From Paramecium pentaurelia (Eukaryota; Ciliophora; Oligohymenophorea; Peniculida; Parameciidae): a stretch of DNA of 64,000 nt. The position numbers and the translations under genes are program-made. This document shows positions 27,501-38,664 of the stretch, one piece after another. Positions within the stretch are counted from its first letter, which is position 1, and every line of letters starts with the position of its first letter. Location of the stretch: positions 186,001 through 250,000 of the forward strand of contig CAJJDO010000078.1 in NCBI GenBank assembly GCA_905183005.1. The letters are read 5' to 3'. Below the pieces are notes generated by a model. It was not told where the DNA came from. It did no database searches and worked only from the letters and a program-made list of their open reading frames with translations.

Positions 27501-28223
27501 TCTCAATATTCTTATTGTTCTTAAGGCATTAAAATTAAATTTTATGTTCACAAAGTAAGGCAAGTATTAAAATACTAAAATCAGAAAATCGATTACATTC
27601 CAGAAATCTCGAAAGTATGAATCTCTCTTCATATACAAACCCTAAAATAATTATTATATATGTTAACCAATGCCAACATCTTGAAAATAGCTTCCAATGA
27701 ATAAAGGATAATAAAGATAATCTCATATTAATCTTATTCTAATGCTAAACATAAAGAGTTCAAAATAATTGTTATCATCAGTATCAATTGGAAAGTTTTG
27801 AGATTTATTAAATATTTCATTAGTTATCTAATCGATTAAAATATAATCATTAGGACTCTTCTCATCTTTAATAAAGGGTACCTAATTTAATTTCTAATTA
27901 CTCATCAACATAAATATATGCTAACTGTAATTCATTCATTGGCCTTAGTTTTATCTAACTACTTGGAGCAGGTATTTGATGAGTATAATCAATATAAAAT
28001 TCATTATCCAAATCAATTAAATATTCATAAGTTATTTGAGATTCTGTATTTTATTAAATGGCTATGTCATAATTTGTTTCATCTAAAATCAATTGTTACA
28101 TTCTTCTTAGATATTCCTTCCTTTCTTATCTTTGTTTCTCCTCTTAAATCTAAATCAAATAAATCTATTTACTTCATATTCATCTTCGTCCTCATATTAT
28201 TCTAAAATTATGCCATTTTTCAT
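21556..28223 (-). CDS. Four-domain voltage-gated cation channel with non-canonical E-S-L-L filter
   Basis: ATG at 28223, TGA at 21556-21558 (end LEDYK...YLGD). It is a paralogue of the downstream channel, with the same order of four 6-helix repeats and matching linkers. Voltage sensors II-IV are intact (for example ALRSLRIFRALRVLRISK in II and ILRLFRTLRPLRF in III); domain I is degenerate, ALRTIRILRSLDAG, with Asp where the fourth Arg should be. The pore loops are CTLLESWSQ (I, E codon 27174-27176), FTISNWSD (II, S codon 24469-24471), STLLDWPD (III, L codon 23436-23438) and QTGLDWNR (IV, L codon 22561-22563). Three of the four selectivity glutamates are therefore gone; III and IV gain an Asp one residue later. 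The frame is intact, so this does not look like a pseudogene. Ion selectivity cannot be predicted. Confidence 0.92.
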
Positions 28224-28244
28224 AACTTTTTTTAAAGTAATTTA

Positions 28245-30039
28245 AAATAATATTTGTTTATAAATATTTTTTAAATAGAAGCAACCTCAAACTCTAATCA
28301 AATTCAAATTACTTTCATTATTATAATAATAATTACATTAAACTAATCATATAAATTACTCATTAAATTCAATATATTACTAAATTTGTCTAATAATTTT
28401 AGGTAATTATCTTCATAATCCTATATAAATTATATCTCAAATTCTATCAAAACAACTAATTTTTCTTATGAAATATTAATCCTTTATAGATAAACAATTG
28501 AATTTATAAATATCTATTATATCTAATATATCATTTTCCAAAATTGTCTAAAACTGATCTTAGTTTGTCCAACTTAATTTTAGTTTCAGCCTATTAAGTC
28601 TATAATTTTTTTAATGTTATTATAGCAGCTATGAGTATTTCTATTTCAACTTTTCATTTTATTGTTATTTCTCTTATAATGTAGAATAGGCTTACTGCAA
28701 CTATTGCAATTAAAAATTCTTTTCATTTTATTATTAATTCAATTTATTTAAATTTTCTTTAACATTTTATTATTCCTTTAAGTTGAGTTTTTCTTTTTCA
28801 GATTCCTTATCTCTAAGATCAATTTATTATTTTTTTATATTATTGTAATTGTTAATGTAATTAATAAATTTTTATTTGTTATTATTTTCTTACAATTTTA
28901 TCAGTTTATATATTATTTATATTATCTCCTGTATTGGTTCCAAACTTTTTTTACAGCATTTGATTATTTGATATTTTAAATCTTTATTTATCACTAGAAT
29001 TAATTTAATTTCTTCTAGGTCTACTTTTCAATTCATAATATTCTTATTATAATTAAATTATTATTCCATGTAACCTCTTTAATTCCTTTCCACATACAAT
29101 CTTTCATTATTTCCAAAAAAATTACTTTCTAAAGCCAAACATTTATTTTCCAATTCTACTATTTTTAATTTCTTTCATCATTAGGTTTAATATCTAATTC
29201 TTAAAATAAATAAAATCTAATTCTAAATCTAAATATTATATAATTCTTTTCTTCTCATTCAATTATTATTTAATATTATAAATTGTTGATTTTTAATTTT
29301 ATTTCTTCCTTTCTAATTATTCTTAATTTTTCAGTAATCTATCTAATGCATAAAATTTCAATTATATACTCCTATTTTCTTACTCCAATCTCACATTTTC
29401 TTCATTTGTTATTGTCAATCTATTTTATAAATCCTCAGTCTTTTTTTCTATTTCATAAAGATGTTTAGAATCATTCTCTAATTTTGAATATTTATCTTTC
29501 CAAAAACCCAATCCTCTTTCAATTTCTAACTTCTATTTTTATATCTCTCCAAATCATTCTATATTTTGCAATCTTACCTTCAATTAATCAAAATCTTTAG
29601 TTTTATCATTAAACTATTATTATAAAATATCTAAATTTACTTAAATTAACAGATTAATTTCTTATTATAATTAAGGTTAATATTGCATTTATTAATTGAA
29701 TTGCTGTATTTAATTTTACAGATCCTGTGTTTACTATTTCAAACTTTGATTTTTAACATCAGAACCAATAAATTCCTTCAGATTATACAACTATCTGATC
29801 CTCTGATTGACTAGGTCATTTGCATCATTTGTCTTAGACTAATATTAATTGTTGATTTCAATACCCTTATATTTCTTTTGTTCTTGTTTTCAATTTGCTT
29901 AGAATTATTTAGACTTATGTTTCTCTACATATTATTAATGTAGATTTAATTCGCTAATTAGATTTATCTTCTCTTAATCCTTTTATACATAAGGATATTT
30001 AATTAAAATTTCAAATGAGAAAAATTCAATAACTTCCAT
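28245..30039 (-). CDS. Long coiled-coil protein
   Basis: ATG at 30039 (MEVIEFFSFEILIKYPYV). After the N-terminus most of the product is Gln/Glu/Lys-rich heptad sequence, such as LEIERGLGFWKDKYSKLEND and EIEKKTEDLQNRL. Several short introns are needed; at least one near 29560-29600 appears to be 33 nt. The 3' end is not resolved: one splice choice lets the frame run into the first codons of the channel gene that starts at 28223, the other ends earlier. No functional domain is recognisable. It may be a cytoskeletal or basal-body type coiled coil, but that is only composition. Confidence 0.55.
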
Positions 30040-30535
30040 AATCTCTTTTTTTATTTATACTCTAAATTAATTGGTAATCATCATTAAAATTATATAAAAT
30101 CATTTATTGTTGACTATCAATTCATAAATTTGATTTACTATGTGTTCCTTTTATCATTCTAATCAATAGAAAATTAAATTTCAAATTAATTAACTATTTT
30201 ACACTATATTTGAAAGTTTACAGAAAGTTTATACTTTATTTTGATTAACATAAGATTAAGTTGAGTAATATACGCCTTATTATTGATTATATACCATTAT
30301 TCAAAGTGTAAATCAGATAGAATTAAATTTAGTTTTAAATCATCTGTATTAATTAGGAATATAGAATTTTAGAAAATTATATGAATTTAATAAAATACCA
30401 ATATTTATAGTAATTTAAATGTTGTTGAAGAGATTTTAGGCAAAAAAAATTTGGATAACAAACTGCTTTATTTTTTACTAATTCTTTTATTAATTATGAT
30501 AATAAAATAAATTGAAAAACTATTAAGTTCTATAA
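30040..30535. other. AT-rich divergent intergenic region
   Basis: About 500 bp between divergent starts at 30039 and 30536. It should hold both promoters. I see no RNA gene and no convincing reading frame. Confidence 0.5.
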
Positions 30536-31545
30536 ATGAAAACTATTCCACTATTTAATGTAAAAATAATAATATATATAGCTATTGCTTTGTTTTGCTT
30601 TGAAAATCCTGATGAAGCAAATTTTATAGCATTTCTAGTTGAAAATGAAATAAAGGAAGTCGAATCTGATAGAAAATTGCTATATCTTTTTTTGATTCAT
30701 GAAATATTTTTATTAGAACTTAAATAAAGAAGAGCTACAATTGATTTTATAAAAGCTTTTGGGATGAAAATGAAGAATATGATTTAAGTTTTCTAAATAG
30801 TCTCTAATATACAATTATTAGATAAAGTCTTTTATTTAATAAATAAATGGGAGACAGAAATGATATTTCATCCAAATTTCACTATGAAGCTTCGAAGTAT
30901 TCTCTTACCGAAATATGAACTTTTGTAGAAATCAAAACAATAATAATTATTAGATGAAATGGAAAAGTCAGAAAAACTAGAGAAGAATTTGAAAATTATT
31001 TAGGTTTAAAATCATTAATATATATAAAGTCTGTATCACATCCTAACTAATGTTATAAATTACTTAAACAAGTTTAATAACTTGAAAAAAGAACTTTAGA
31101 ATTTAATTAAAATAGAAATAATGTTAATAAAATGAAATATTTAAATTTAATGATAGAAGAAGGAGAAGAATGTAGAAAATTATTAATAAATGTACATTAA
31201 TATATTAAATTATCAGAGTATATGTCAGATATAGTAGTTTTATTTAGATCTTTCTAAATAAGGAGAAGAACTGATGAAAGATCTAAAATCTAACAAGCTA
31301 GATTATTATAAGAGAAAAAAAAAGAAGTTATTTCGTTGATTATATATATATTATAGTTCTTAGAAATACTTAATTAATTATGGTTTAAAATTCTAGTATT
31401 GTAAATTTAATATTATCAAAATATATTAAAATTTAATTTATTGTTCATTAATTTAAAATATAATCTTAGTGTTCTAAATTTGTATATATTGTATATAATA
31501 TTATAAATCTACATATACTAATTAAATTTAATAGTAAATAAGTGA
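30536..31545 (+). CDS. CID-like (RNA polymerase II CTD-interacting) domain protein, probable
   Basis: ATG at 30536. The first ~120 residues form an all-helical stretch with the pattern of CID domains of the RPRD/PCF11/Nrd1 type: KLLYLFLIHEIFLLELKQRR matches the core 'lLYLanDvi.ns.rrg' helix, and FYLINKWETEMIFHPNF matches the following 'll.iW....if...f'. A 26-nt intron near 31005 (ending AAAG) leads to a coiled-coil second half (KQVQQLEKRTLEF...). Such proteins bind phosphorylated Pol II tails and act in termination. Assignment is by pattern memory and should be treated as probable. The last ~60 codons before the TGA at 31543-31545 are very AT-rich, so the true stop could lie earlier after another splice. 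Confidence 0.5.
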
Positions 31546-31733
31546 GTATTATAAAATTTCTAATAATTATAAATATATGTTATTTAAAAATCAATATAAA
31601 TTTCATATTCTTTTAAATTAATTTATGGTTAATGTAATCAAATTTATCATTTTTTAATTATTAATCATCTTAACTATATATATAAACTTTTAATGATTCT
31701 CTTATATGATTAGAATTTTAACTAAAAATACAA

Positions 31734-32290
31734 ATGAGTACTAATTAAATGATTAGGTTTAATATAATTAATGATGATCAAAAATTTATTATTTAAGAAT
31801 ATAATAATTAATATTGTAAATAAATTATTAAAATTATGGACTTAAGAAACAAAAAATCACAATCTCATCATCGTATTACAAGTTATCAATTTTTAAAATG
31901 GGGATAATTTAAATAAGAATTACCTAAATTAGCTATGCCTCCAACTCCAAGAAAAAAGAATTTGAGTTTAGATTTATTAAGTGAGGTTCGCAATTATCAA
32001 AAATAAAAGATTGTGATTGAATCTGGTCAACTTACATCAAGAGGTTTGAGGTAGATGCTAAAGCCAAATAGTATTGCTATAATTTTAAATAAGAGCTTAA
32101 ATGGGTTAATTAAGAAGTGAAATTGGATTCATAGTCTCTTCTTCGTAATAAACTTACTGTTGCTGACTTCTTTCTCAATTCGAAAAAGGGAAAGACTGAG
32201 TTAATGCCTTTTGATTTAATTTAATCAGATTCTCTCAAATAATTTCTTGGTAGATTGAAATGCCATATTAAAACTAGACAATATAAATGA
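31734..32290 (+). CDS. Small basic hypothetical protein
   Basis: ATG at 31734, TGA at 32288-32290; one 29-nt intron (starting near 32027, ending GGTAG) restores the frame to 175 aa. An in-frame Met at about 31836 could be the real start. The middle is basic with a Pro-rich spot (MPPTPRKKN), the end is helical (YCYNFKQELKWVNQEVKLDS) and basic. I do not recognise it. Confidence 0.6.
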
Positions 32291-32604
32291 TTTTATATTT
32301 ATATATTGAGTTCTTAGACTATGTTCAAATGTGAATTTATTATTTTATTTATGTTTAAAACTTAGAAGAATACTAAAATTTTAGTGAAATTAAGTGAAAT
32401 ATATGATTCAATGTAGTTTTAAAAACATGATATATCATAAAAATCATAAAAATTACGTTAAATAAAATAAATAAGTTTCATTATTATAAACACAACAATT
32501 ATTTTTATTAAAAGTAATTGAAATATTGTTTTTATATATAAGATTAATAATTAATGTTTAGATCAATTTTGATACGAATAATATATATATCTATAGATGC
32601 TCAA

Positions 32605-33512
32605 TCATTATCTCTTTTTGCTGAGATTTTAGATTTTAGACTTCCAAGAATGAGCTCCTTCAAATCCATTCTTTTATTCATAATAATCTTAAAATGCCTA
32701 TTGAATTTCTTCCTTTGTGTTCATAACAAAAGGTCCATGCTACACAAAAGGTTCATCAATAGGTTCTCCAGCAATCATAATGAAATGACATTTTTATGTT
32801 CCAGTCTTAACTTTTAAGACTTCTTCCTTATCATTAATATCTAAGTGAACAACTTAATGCTAATTGGCATTTTGTCCACCAAATTATCCTTATCCTTCAT
32901 ATACATAACATATAGAATTCCATTTCAATGGTATCCTTTATAAGAATTCAGAATTTTCATCTAATTTTACATCTAAAAAGAAAGCAGGAGTCCTTGTATA
33001 AATTGGACCTTTCACACCTAAAGCCTCACCTGCAATAACACGAACTAAGACTCCATTTTATTTAGCTTCAGGTATTAAGTCTTTTTTGATTTCTTAATAT
33101 TATGGTTCTACCATCTTGAATTTAGCTTGTAAATTTATCCATAATTAGAATCCAGATGTTAATTCATCCCAACTTCCTGGCATCTCAGCATGCATCACAC
33201 CTTTTCCAGCAGTCATCCATTATATATCTCCAGGTTATAAATGACCTGAAAATCCTTTGCTGTCTTCATGATAGAAAGAACCTTTTAACAAGTAACTAAC
33301 TGTTTCAAATCCTCTATGAGGATGATCAGGAAAGCCTGCAGGTAATTTAACAAATGCATGATCGAGCATCATAAATGGATTAAGACTACGAAGATGATTA
33401 TTGCCTAGAATGTTATCAAAACTAAATATTTACCAATGATTCTTATAACTTATGCACCTTAACCTTCAGGAACTGTTGGAGGAGTAAATATTTTTAAGAC
33501 TCTTCTGGACAT
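32605..33512 (-). CDS. Pirin family cupin protein
   Basis: ATG at 33512 (MSRRVLKIFTPP), TGA at 32605-32607; one 29-nt intron at 33405-33433 gives 292 aa, the usual pirin length. The bicupin metal site is present: HPHRGFET supplies two His, and GVMHAEMP supplies His and Glu, matching the iron ligands of human pirin. Other conserved blocks are NPFMMLDHAF, PGDIQWMTAGKG and the second cupin with EPIDEPFVQHGPFVMN. Pirins are non-haem iron proteins variously reported as nuclear cofactors or quercetin dioxygenases; the role in a ciliate is unknown. Its start codon is only 15 bp from the start of the divergent gene at 33528. Confidence 0.95.
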
Positions 33513-33527
33513 TATTAATTAATTTAT

Positions 33528-35006
33528 ATGCACTCTAAACATTCAAAACTATTTGAATCAGGTGCAGAGCCAATTAAAAGAGAAATACTAGAATCATACT
33601 TGATTTAGGGTAAAAAACATAATTCTAATGACGATTCATAATTAAGAGAACATATTGAAAAATTAACTAATGAAGTAGCTGCAATAAAAAAATCAGTTGC
33701 TACTAAATAAAATGATAAAGCAATATAATGTGAAGACAGAAATTATGAATTAATGAATTCTCTTTTAAAATAAAAAGATAAATCAATAGAGTAATATGAA
33801 AGACAAATCTTGAGTTTTAAGAACATAATCATATAAATCGATCATTAGAAAAAGAAACTACTAAATAAATTAGAAATATAAGATCCAATGAAGAGTAGTC
33901 AAGCTATATTGATATCTTAATAAAATTAGATATTATTTGATAAATAAATGATTTGTAAAAGTCAACAAACGGAAGTTGATTTTGGAATAAAATTTATTTA
34001 AAACTCTGTTACTGAAGAATAAAATTCTAAATCAATATAGACTAATTCTAAAGTTTATAGTGAGATAAATATGTTAACTTAAGATGAAATACATAAAGAG
34101 ATAGAGTAATATAAGATTATTTTAAGAGAGTATGATTAAGAAAATAGAAAATTAAAAAAGTAAATCCAATAATTACAACATTCAAAGATTAAGGTTGATT
34201 AGGATACTTAAACAAATTTAATTCAATTTTAGAAAGCATTATAAACTGAAGATGATTTAAAGATTGAACTTGAAAAAACAATTAAAGAGTATTAATAAAG
34301 TATAGATGTTCTTAATTTAATAAAAAAACAATTCAATTAATAGACATTAGAATTTAATATATTGAAAAACTAATATGATTCATTATTAAGTGACTATTAT
34401 TTTATTTAATCAGAAAACAAATCAAATGAAAAAACTATAAATTAATTAAATGATGAAATTGAATAATTGAAATTGGGTTTATAAACAAAAGAATTTAGTA
34501 TAAGCAGTGCTGATACACTTACTTCTCCTAATGATTCATTAAGAAGTTATAAGAAAATGGGTTCTAATGTAAAATTGAATTTTGTGAATTCAACATACTT
34601 TAATCCATAAAATATTGATGAATTAATATTAGTCTAATAAGAGAATTAGATATTGATGTTAAAAATATCAGAATTAAAATAACAATTATTAGAATTTTAA
34701 AGAAATCAAAAAAATCTGTATGAGGAAATTAATTAGAAAGATGATTTAATTAATACTTAGTAATAAGAATTATAGGAATATAGAAAAGATTAAATAGATT
34801 TTAAGAGAAGAATGGAAAATGTGTAAAAATTAGAAACTAAATTGATGGGGTAGGAGAATGGATATATAATGGAAATATAAGATTTGTAATAGAATATGAT
34901 GAAGTTGAATTAAGAATATGTAGGTTTGAAGATTATTAATCAAACATTACATAAATAAATAGAGAAATATTAGAATAAAGGATTATTGTTATAGCATTAA
35001 AAATGA
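33528..35006 (+). CDS. Coiled-coil protein, intronless
   Basis: ATG at 33528 (MHSKHSKLFESGAEPIKRE), TGA at 35004-35006; 492 aa with no intron needed. Almost the whole product is Gln/Glu/Lys/Leu heptad sequence. A Ser/Asn-rich break lies around residues 320-345 (SSADTLTSPNDSLRSY-like). No catalytic or targeting motif is visible. It sits 28 bp upstream of a LITAF-domain gene on the same strand and 15 bp from the divergent pirin gene. Confidence 0.75.
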
Positions 35007-35034
35007 TTCTCGTAAATTTATATATAAAATATTA

Positions 35035-35478
35035 ATGTAATTAACAACACCGATAAGATTAGCTGAATCACATTATATTGGAGCACCAAATGTTTCAAAT
35101 TATCCTTAATTGACTTAATCAATGAAGAGTCCTAATATTAGTGCTGCTTCTGGGAATAATTCATCATAAAAAGCTAGATCAGATTCAAAATAAAATAATT
35201 AAATGGTTTCATCTACTACTCAATAAATAATATAATTTGATTCAGTTGAACCAATTTAAATACAATGTGAAAATTGTAATACTTTTAGTAGTTCGATTGT
35301 TCATGTTGAATATACAATGTATACATATGTATCTGCTTTATTATTGATGTTAATATGTCTTTGTTGGATTCCTTTGATATTGAAGAAATACTTTATGAAA
35401 ATAAGTCATAGTTGTCCTGGTTGTGATCGTTTGATTGGAGAATATGATTATTTAGATTAAAAATTAAATAAATAATGA
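35035..35478 (+). CDS. LITAF-like zinc-ribbon membrane protein
   Basis: ATG at 35035 (MQLTTPIRLAESHYIG), TGA at 35476-35478; 147 aa, no intron. The N-terminal half is Ser/Gln/Asn-rich and probably disordered. The C-terminal half is a LITAF (SIMPLE) domain: CENC, then a hydrophobic segment (SALLLMLICLCWIPLIL) that dips into the membrane, then HSCPGCDRLIGEY. The CxxC and HxCPxC pairs would form one zinc knuckle on the cytosolic face. LITAF proteins sit on late endosomes and lysosomes. The gene is tail to tail, 20 bp away, with the pseudokinase gene on the minus strand. Confidence 0.88.
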
Positions 35479-35498
35479 TTTATGAAATTAATAAATTA

Positions 35499-36720
35499 TC
35501 ATTGTAACATATAATTCTTTTTGAGTGTTTCATTTGTTTATTTAAGAGCCTTCTATATCCTATAATCTAAATCAGTTTTAGGAGTAACTTCATCTAATTT
35601 TTAGAGCATTTCCTTGGTTTTTAATGATTGATTTGGAGTAAACATTAATTATTATTATTATTATTATTATTATTCTTATTATTTGATAACTTTAATAGGA
35701 CTAGAAGTTTTAACTATTTATCTGGGACTACTTTGTATAATGGCTATTTATTAGGGAGTAACTTATTATATTGGTGTTTGTAATTATGCTATTCTTCTGA
35801 AAGTAAAAGGGGAATGAGAATGACGAGGTTATATTGTTCTGGTTAAAGGTGATTAAGATGTTCTGTAAACATATCTTTAACTTGATGTAATTGTTTTTGG
35901 TGGACTGGATAATAGTTTTTGTTATAAATTGGCTTATTTATTAACTTAATACATATAATCAGCTCTTTGATGAGGAGATTAGAATAGTAAATGCTAAATT
36001 TTATTAATTAATTTATTCGAGTAATTTGTACATCTTAGTAATTCATTTACTAATGATTGATTTACTTAATTTTTTAGATAGACTATTTCCATGGATGTTA
36101 ATGTCATGAGATGTAGCATAGTGATTCCTAAACTGTAAGATGTACTTTTAAAAGGATTAGGTTACACATTTGAAGGTTATGGCTAAATTTATTCAGGTGC
36201 ATAATATCTTTGTTAGTTTTGAGTATTATCAATCACCCATTATTAATTCAATTTAATTGTATCATTTGGAGTCAAGAAAATATTCTAGTTATCATAAGTT
36301 ATACTTGGGGTCTAATATCATCATGAAAAATTTATTATTATTATAGGTAGGCTAACGCTGAAACGAATTGATCAAACATCTATAACAATTCATGTTCTTG
36401 GTAATAGTTCTTTATAATACTTCATTTTATCTTACATTATTTAGTTTTCTTTTATTAATGTCTTGTTATAAATCATAATCATAATGTTCAAAATAAATCA
36501 AAACACTTAATTGATCTACTTCGTATTTGTGTAATTTTATTATGTTCTTATGATTTATTGATTAACTTAATTAGCATCTGTGAATGCAATTAGCTAATTA
36601 ATCAGGAGCATTCTTATAGTCTATAACCTTTTAAATTATTAATGAATTTTCATATGTGAACTTATTGACCTTACCATATCGTAAGTCATTTGTTATTTGT
36701 GTGTCTTAACTATTCCCCAT
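35499..36720 (-). CDS. Protein kinase-like protein, predicted pseudokinase with poly-Q
   Basis: ATG at 36720 (MGNSQDTQITNDLRYG), TGA at 35499-35501. The kinase fold is recognisable from HKNIIKLHKYEVDQLSVLIYF, from the catalytic-loop equivalent HDDIRPQNIFL, and from YYAPEQ in the APE position. A 20-nt intron splits the loop just after HDDIRPQ. The HRD Asp motif has become HDD with Lys changed to Arg, and where DFG should be there is only KLNQQWVIDN, so magnesium binding is very likely lost. The MGNS start could be N-myristoylated. The C-terminal third is low-complexity with eight consecutive TAA-encoded Gln plus other Gln. Probably a scaffold, not an enzyme. Confidence 0.72.
35648..35675. repeat. 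ATT/TAA trinucleotide tract encoding poly-Gln
   Basis: Plus strand ATT repeats, read on the minus strand as TAA codons. It encodes a Gln run in the pseudokinase tail without any CAG codon. Confidence 0.85.
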
Positions 36721-36901
36721 ATATCGTTAAAAATATAATTTATATTCAATTTAAATAATATAAGAGATAATGGTGAATAAAAATAATCTATACAGAATAT
36801 TAATAAATAAATTAAAAATATCTATTTGATAGATATATACTAGAAAAGATAGAACTAATAATAATAATAATATAAGATATAATCTTCTAATATAGTAATC
36901 A

Positions 36902-37559
36902 TCAAAATGCTTTTTGTTTGATTCTCAATTAATTTCTAAATTAATCTAATTTATTATTAAATTCATCCAATCTAGATAATTTATGTAATGGAGAATTTAT
37001 TCTTTAATTGTTCTATTAATCATTTTGATAATCATGCTTAATGTTTTTTAATGATAGAGTAGATTCTTGATTATTATGACTTAACTTCTATTAAAAATCT
37101 TAAAGTTATATTATGAATCCTGGATTAGGATTTACTATTCTTCTTTTTTATTGTAAATGTATTATAGCTTAATTCATTGTCCAATCATATTTTTACATAA
37201 GATAGGCAGCCACAATAGCAGCAGATCGAGAGATACCTGCATAACAATGAACAAGAACATTAGTTTTTTTAGTTTAATTTTCTATAAATTTAATTGCTTG
37301 TTCAAAGTATTTATTAAGTGGAAACTCTTCAGAATCTTCTGCCATAATCCACTCAAAAATAGAAATTATTCAATACCAACTTTTATGCTCCTTTAATCGG
37401 AACTGATTAATCAAGAACTTATAAGACTGCTCCTATATTATATTGTATTAACAATTAAGAATCTTTAGCAGCATCCAAATTTCCTAGATATATTCCTCCA
37501 CATCCATTTAAAGGGGCTATTATGCAATTCATTGACAAACAATAGTTATTAACGATCAT
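36902..37559 (-). CDS. Dual-specificity protein phosphatase
   Basis: ATG at 37559 (a second Met ten codons on, MNCIIAPL, could also be used), TGA at 36902-36904. One 25-nt intron ending GAG, near 37350, gives 210 aa. The start of the catalytic domain is GGIYLGNLDAAKDSQLL, the P-loop is HCYAGISRSAAIVAAYLM (Cys, Arg and Ser of HCxxGxSRS all present), and VNPNPGF follows, as in typical DUSPs. The tail is Gln/Asn-rich. Such enzymes remove phosphate from Tyr and Ser/Thr, often on MAP kinases. The general acid Asp is not obvious around the intron. Confidence 0.88.
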
Positions 37560-37737
37560 ATTATATATTAATTTAATAAAATTTCCACTTTATATAAGCA
37601 TGGTAGTATGAAGAAATATTTAAAAGTTAAGTAATATATAATTAATCTTTTATATATTGAAGTAATTGCTTTGCTATATTAATGAGAACTATAAATCAAT
37701 AATATTTAAAAATATAGGGATTCGATATTATCATTAA

Positions 37738-38590
37738 ATGGCGGAAAGGAAAGAAAAGAAGGATTATTTTGATATCATGATAAAGACTAAGTCTTCATAG
37801 GACCAAATAGCCTCTTATTTAGTGTAGGCCATTTTGGGTTTAAGAGATAGAGAGAATAAGAATGAGTCAATCAGACTTTCAGGAAGTGGATCAGCAATTC
37901 CAAATGTAATTTTGGTTGCTGAAATTATTAGAGCAAGACTTAAGGTAAGAAAGAATAATATATGATAGGGATTGAGTTCAATTGTCACATTAGAGAATGT
38001 TCATAAGGAAATAAATGAGAATGGATAAAAATCAATAATATCAATCCCAGCAATTAGGATAAAATTGACGTAATATTCTATATTTATTGTAAGATGTAAT
38101 CCAACCTAAGAAGAATTATAATAACCAGGATATCAAGCCCCAGGAGATGTACAAGATGATAAAAAGATTGAACTTTTTGATTATATCATGATCTATGCTA
38201 AGAATTTGTATTTTTTGAAATAGAAGGACGGATAAAAGCAGAATTATAATTCTAATCATAAACAAACTGGATAACATAATGAAAAGAATCAATAAATATA
38301 AGATGTACAAGCAAGAGGAGAATTGAAGACAAGAGGAGGTGCTTAAGTTTAAATAGTACATAGAAGACCTGAAGAATTAAGAAGGAAGCCTGATGAACCA
38401 GAAAATCAAGTATATTGTATTTAAATTTATATAGGAGAGACATGAATAAGATTAAACATATAATAAGAAGAATTATAGGCCAAAACAAATGCACGATCAA
38501 ACTAAATAATATTCATCATAATAATAGAGAGAGGGATAATTTAGACCTAAATAAGGAGAAATTAAAACAAGAGGAGGAAATAGAAGGTGA
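37738..38590 (+). CDS. Alba-domain RNA/DNA-binding protein with RGG tail
   Basis: ATG at 37738 (MAERKEKKDYFDIMIKT), TGA at 38588-38590; introns of 24 nt (after residue ~69) and 25 nt near 38408 give 267 aa. Residues ~40-130 match Alba: IRLSGSGSAIPNVILVAEII is the 'I.isGrG.AI..Av.vae.l' core, followed by GLSSIVTLENVHKEI. The C-terminal half is basic with RGG boxes (TRGGAQ and TRGGNRR) typical of the Rpp20/Mdp2-like Alba proteins of protists. These bind RNA in translation control or RNase P, or bind DNA. Which applies here is not visible. Confidence 0.8.
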
Positions 38591-38664
38591 TTAATATAAT
38601 TTATTAGAACAAAATATATAAATAATTTATGTTTATGTAAATATTGTACTAAAATAACATTCTA

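Noticed and set aside
21556..28223. Treating the second channel as a pseudogene because its filter residues are lost
   Set aside because: The frame stays open across all four domains with consistent splice sites, and sensors II-IV are well conserved, which argues for a functional protein.
38116..38500. Two overlapping minus-strand frames
   Set aside because: They lie opposite the RGG-rich tail of the Alba gene, which has a complete spliced plus-strand frame.
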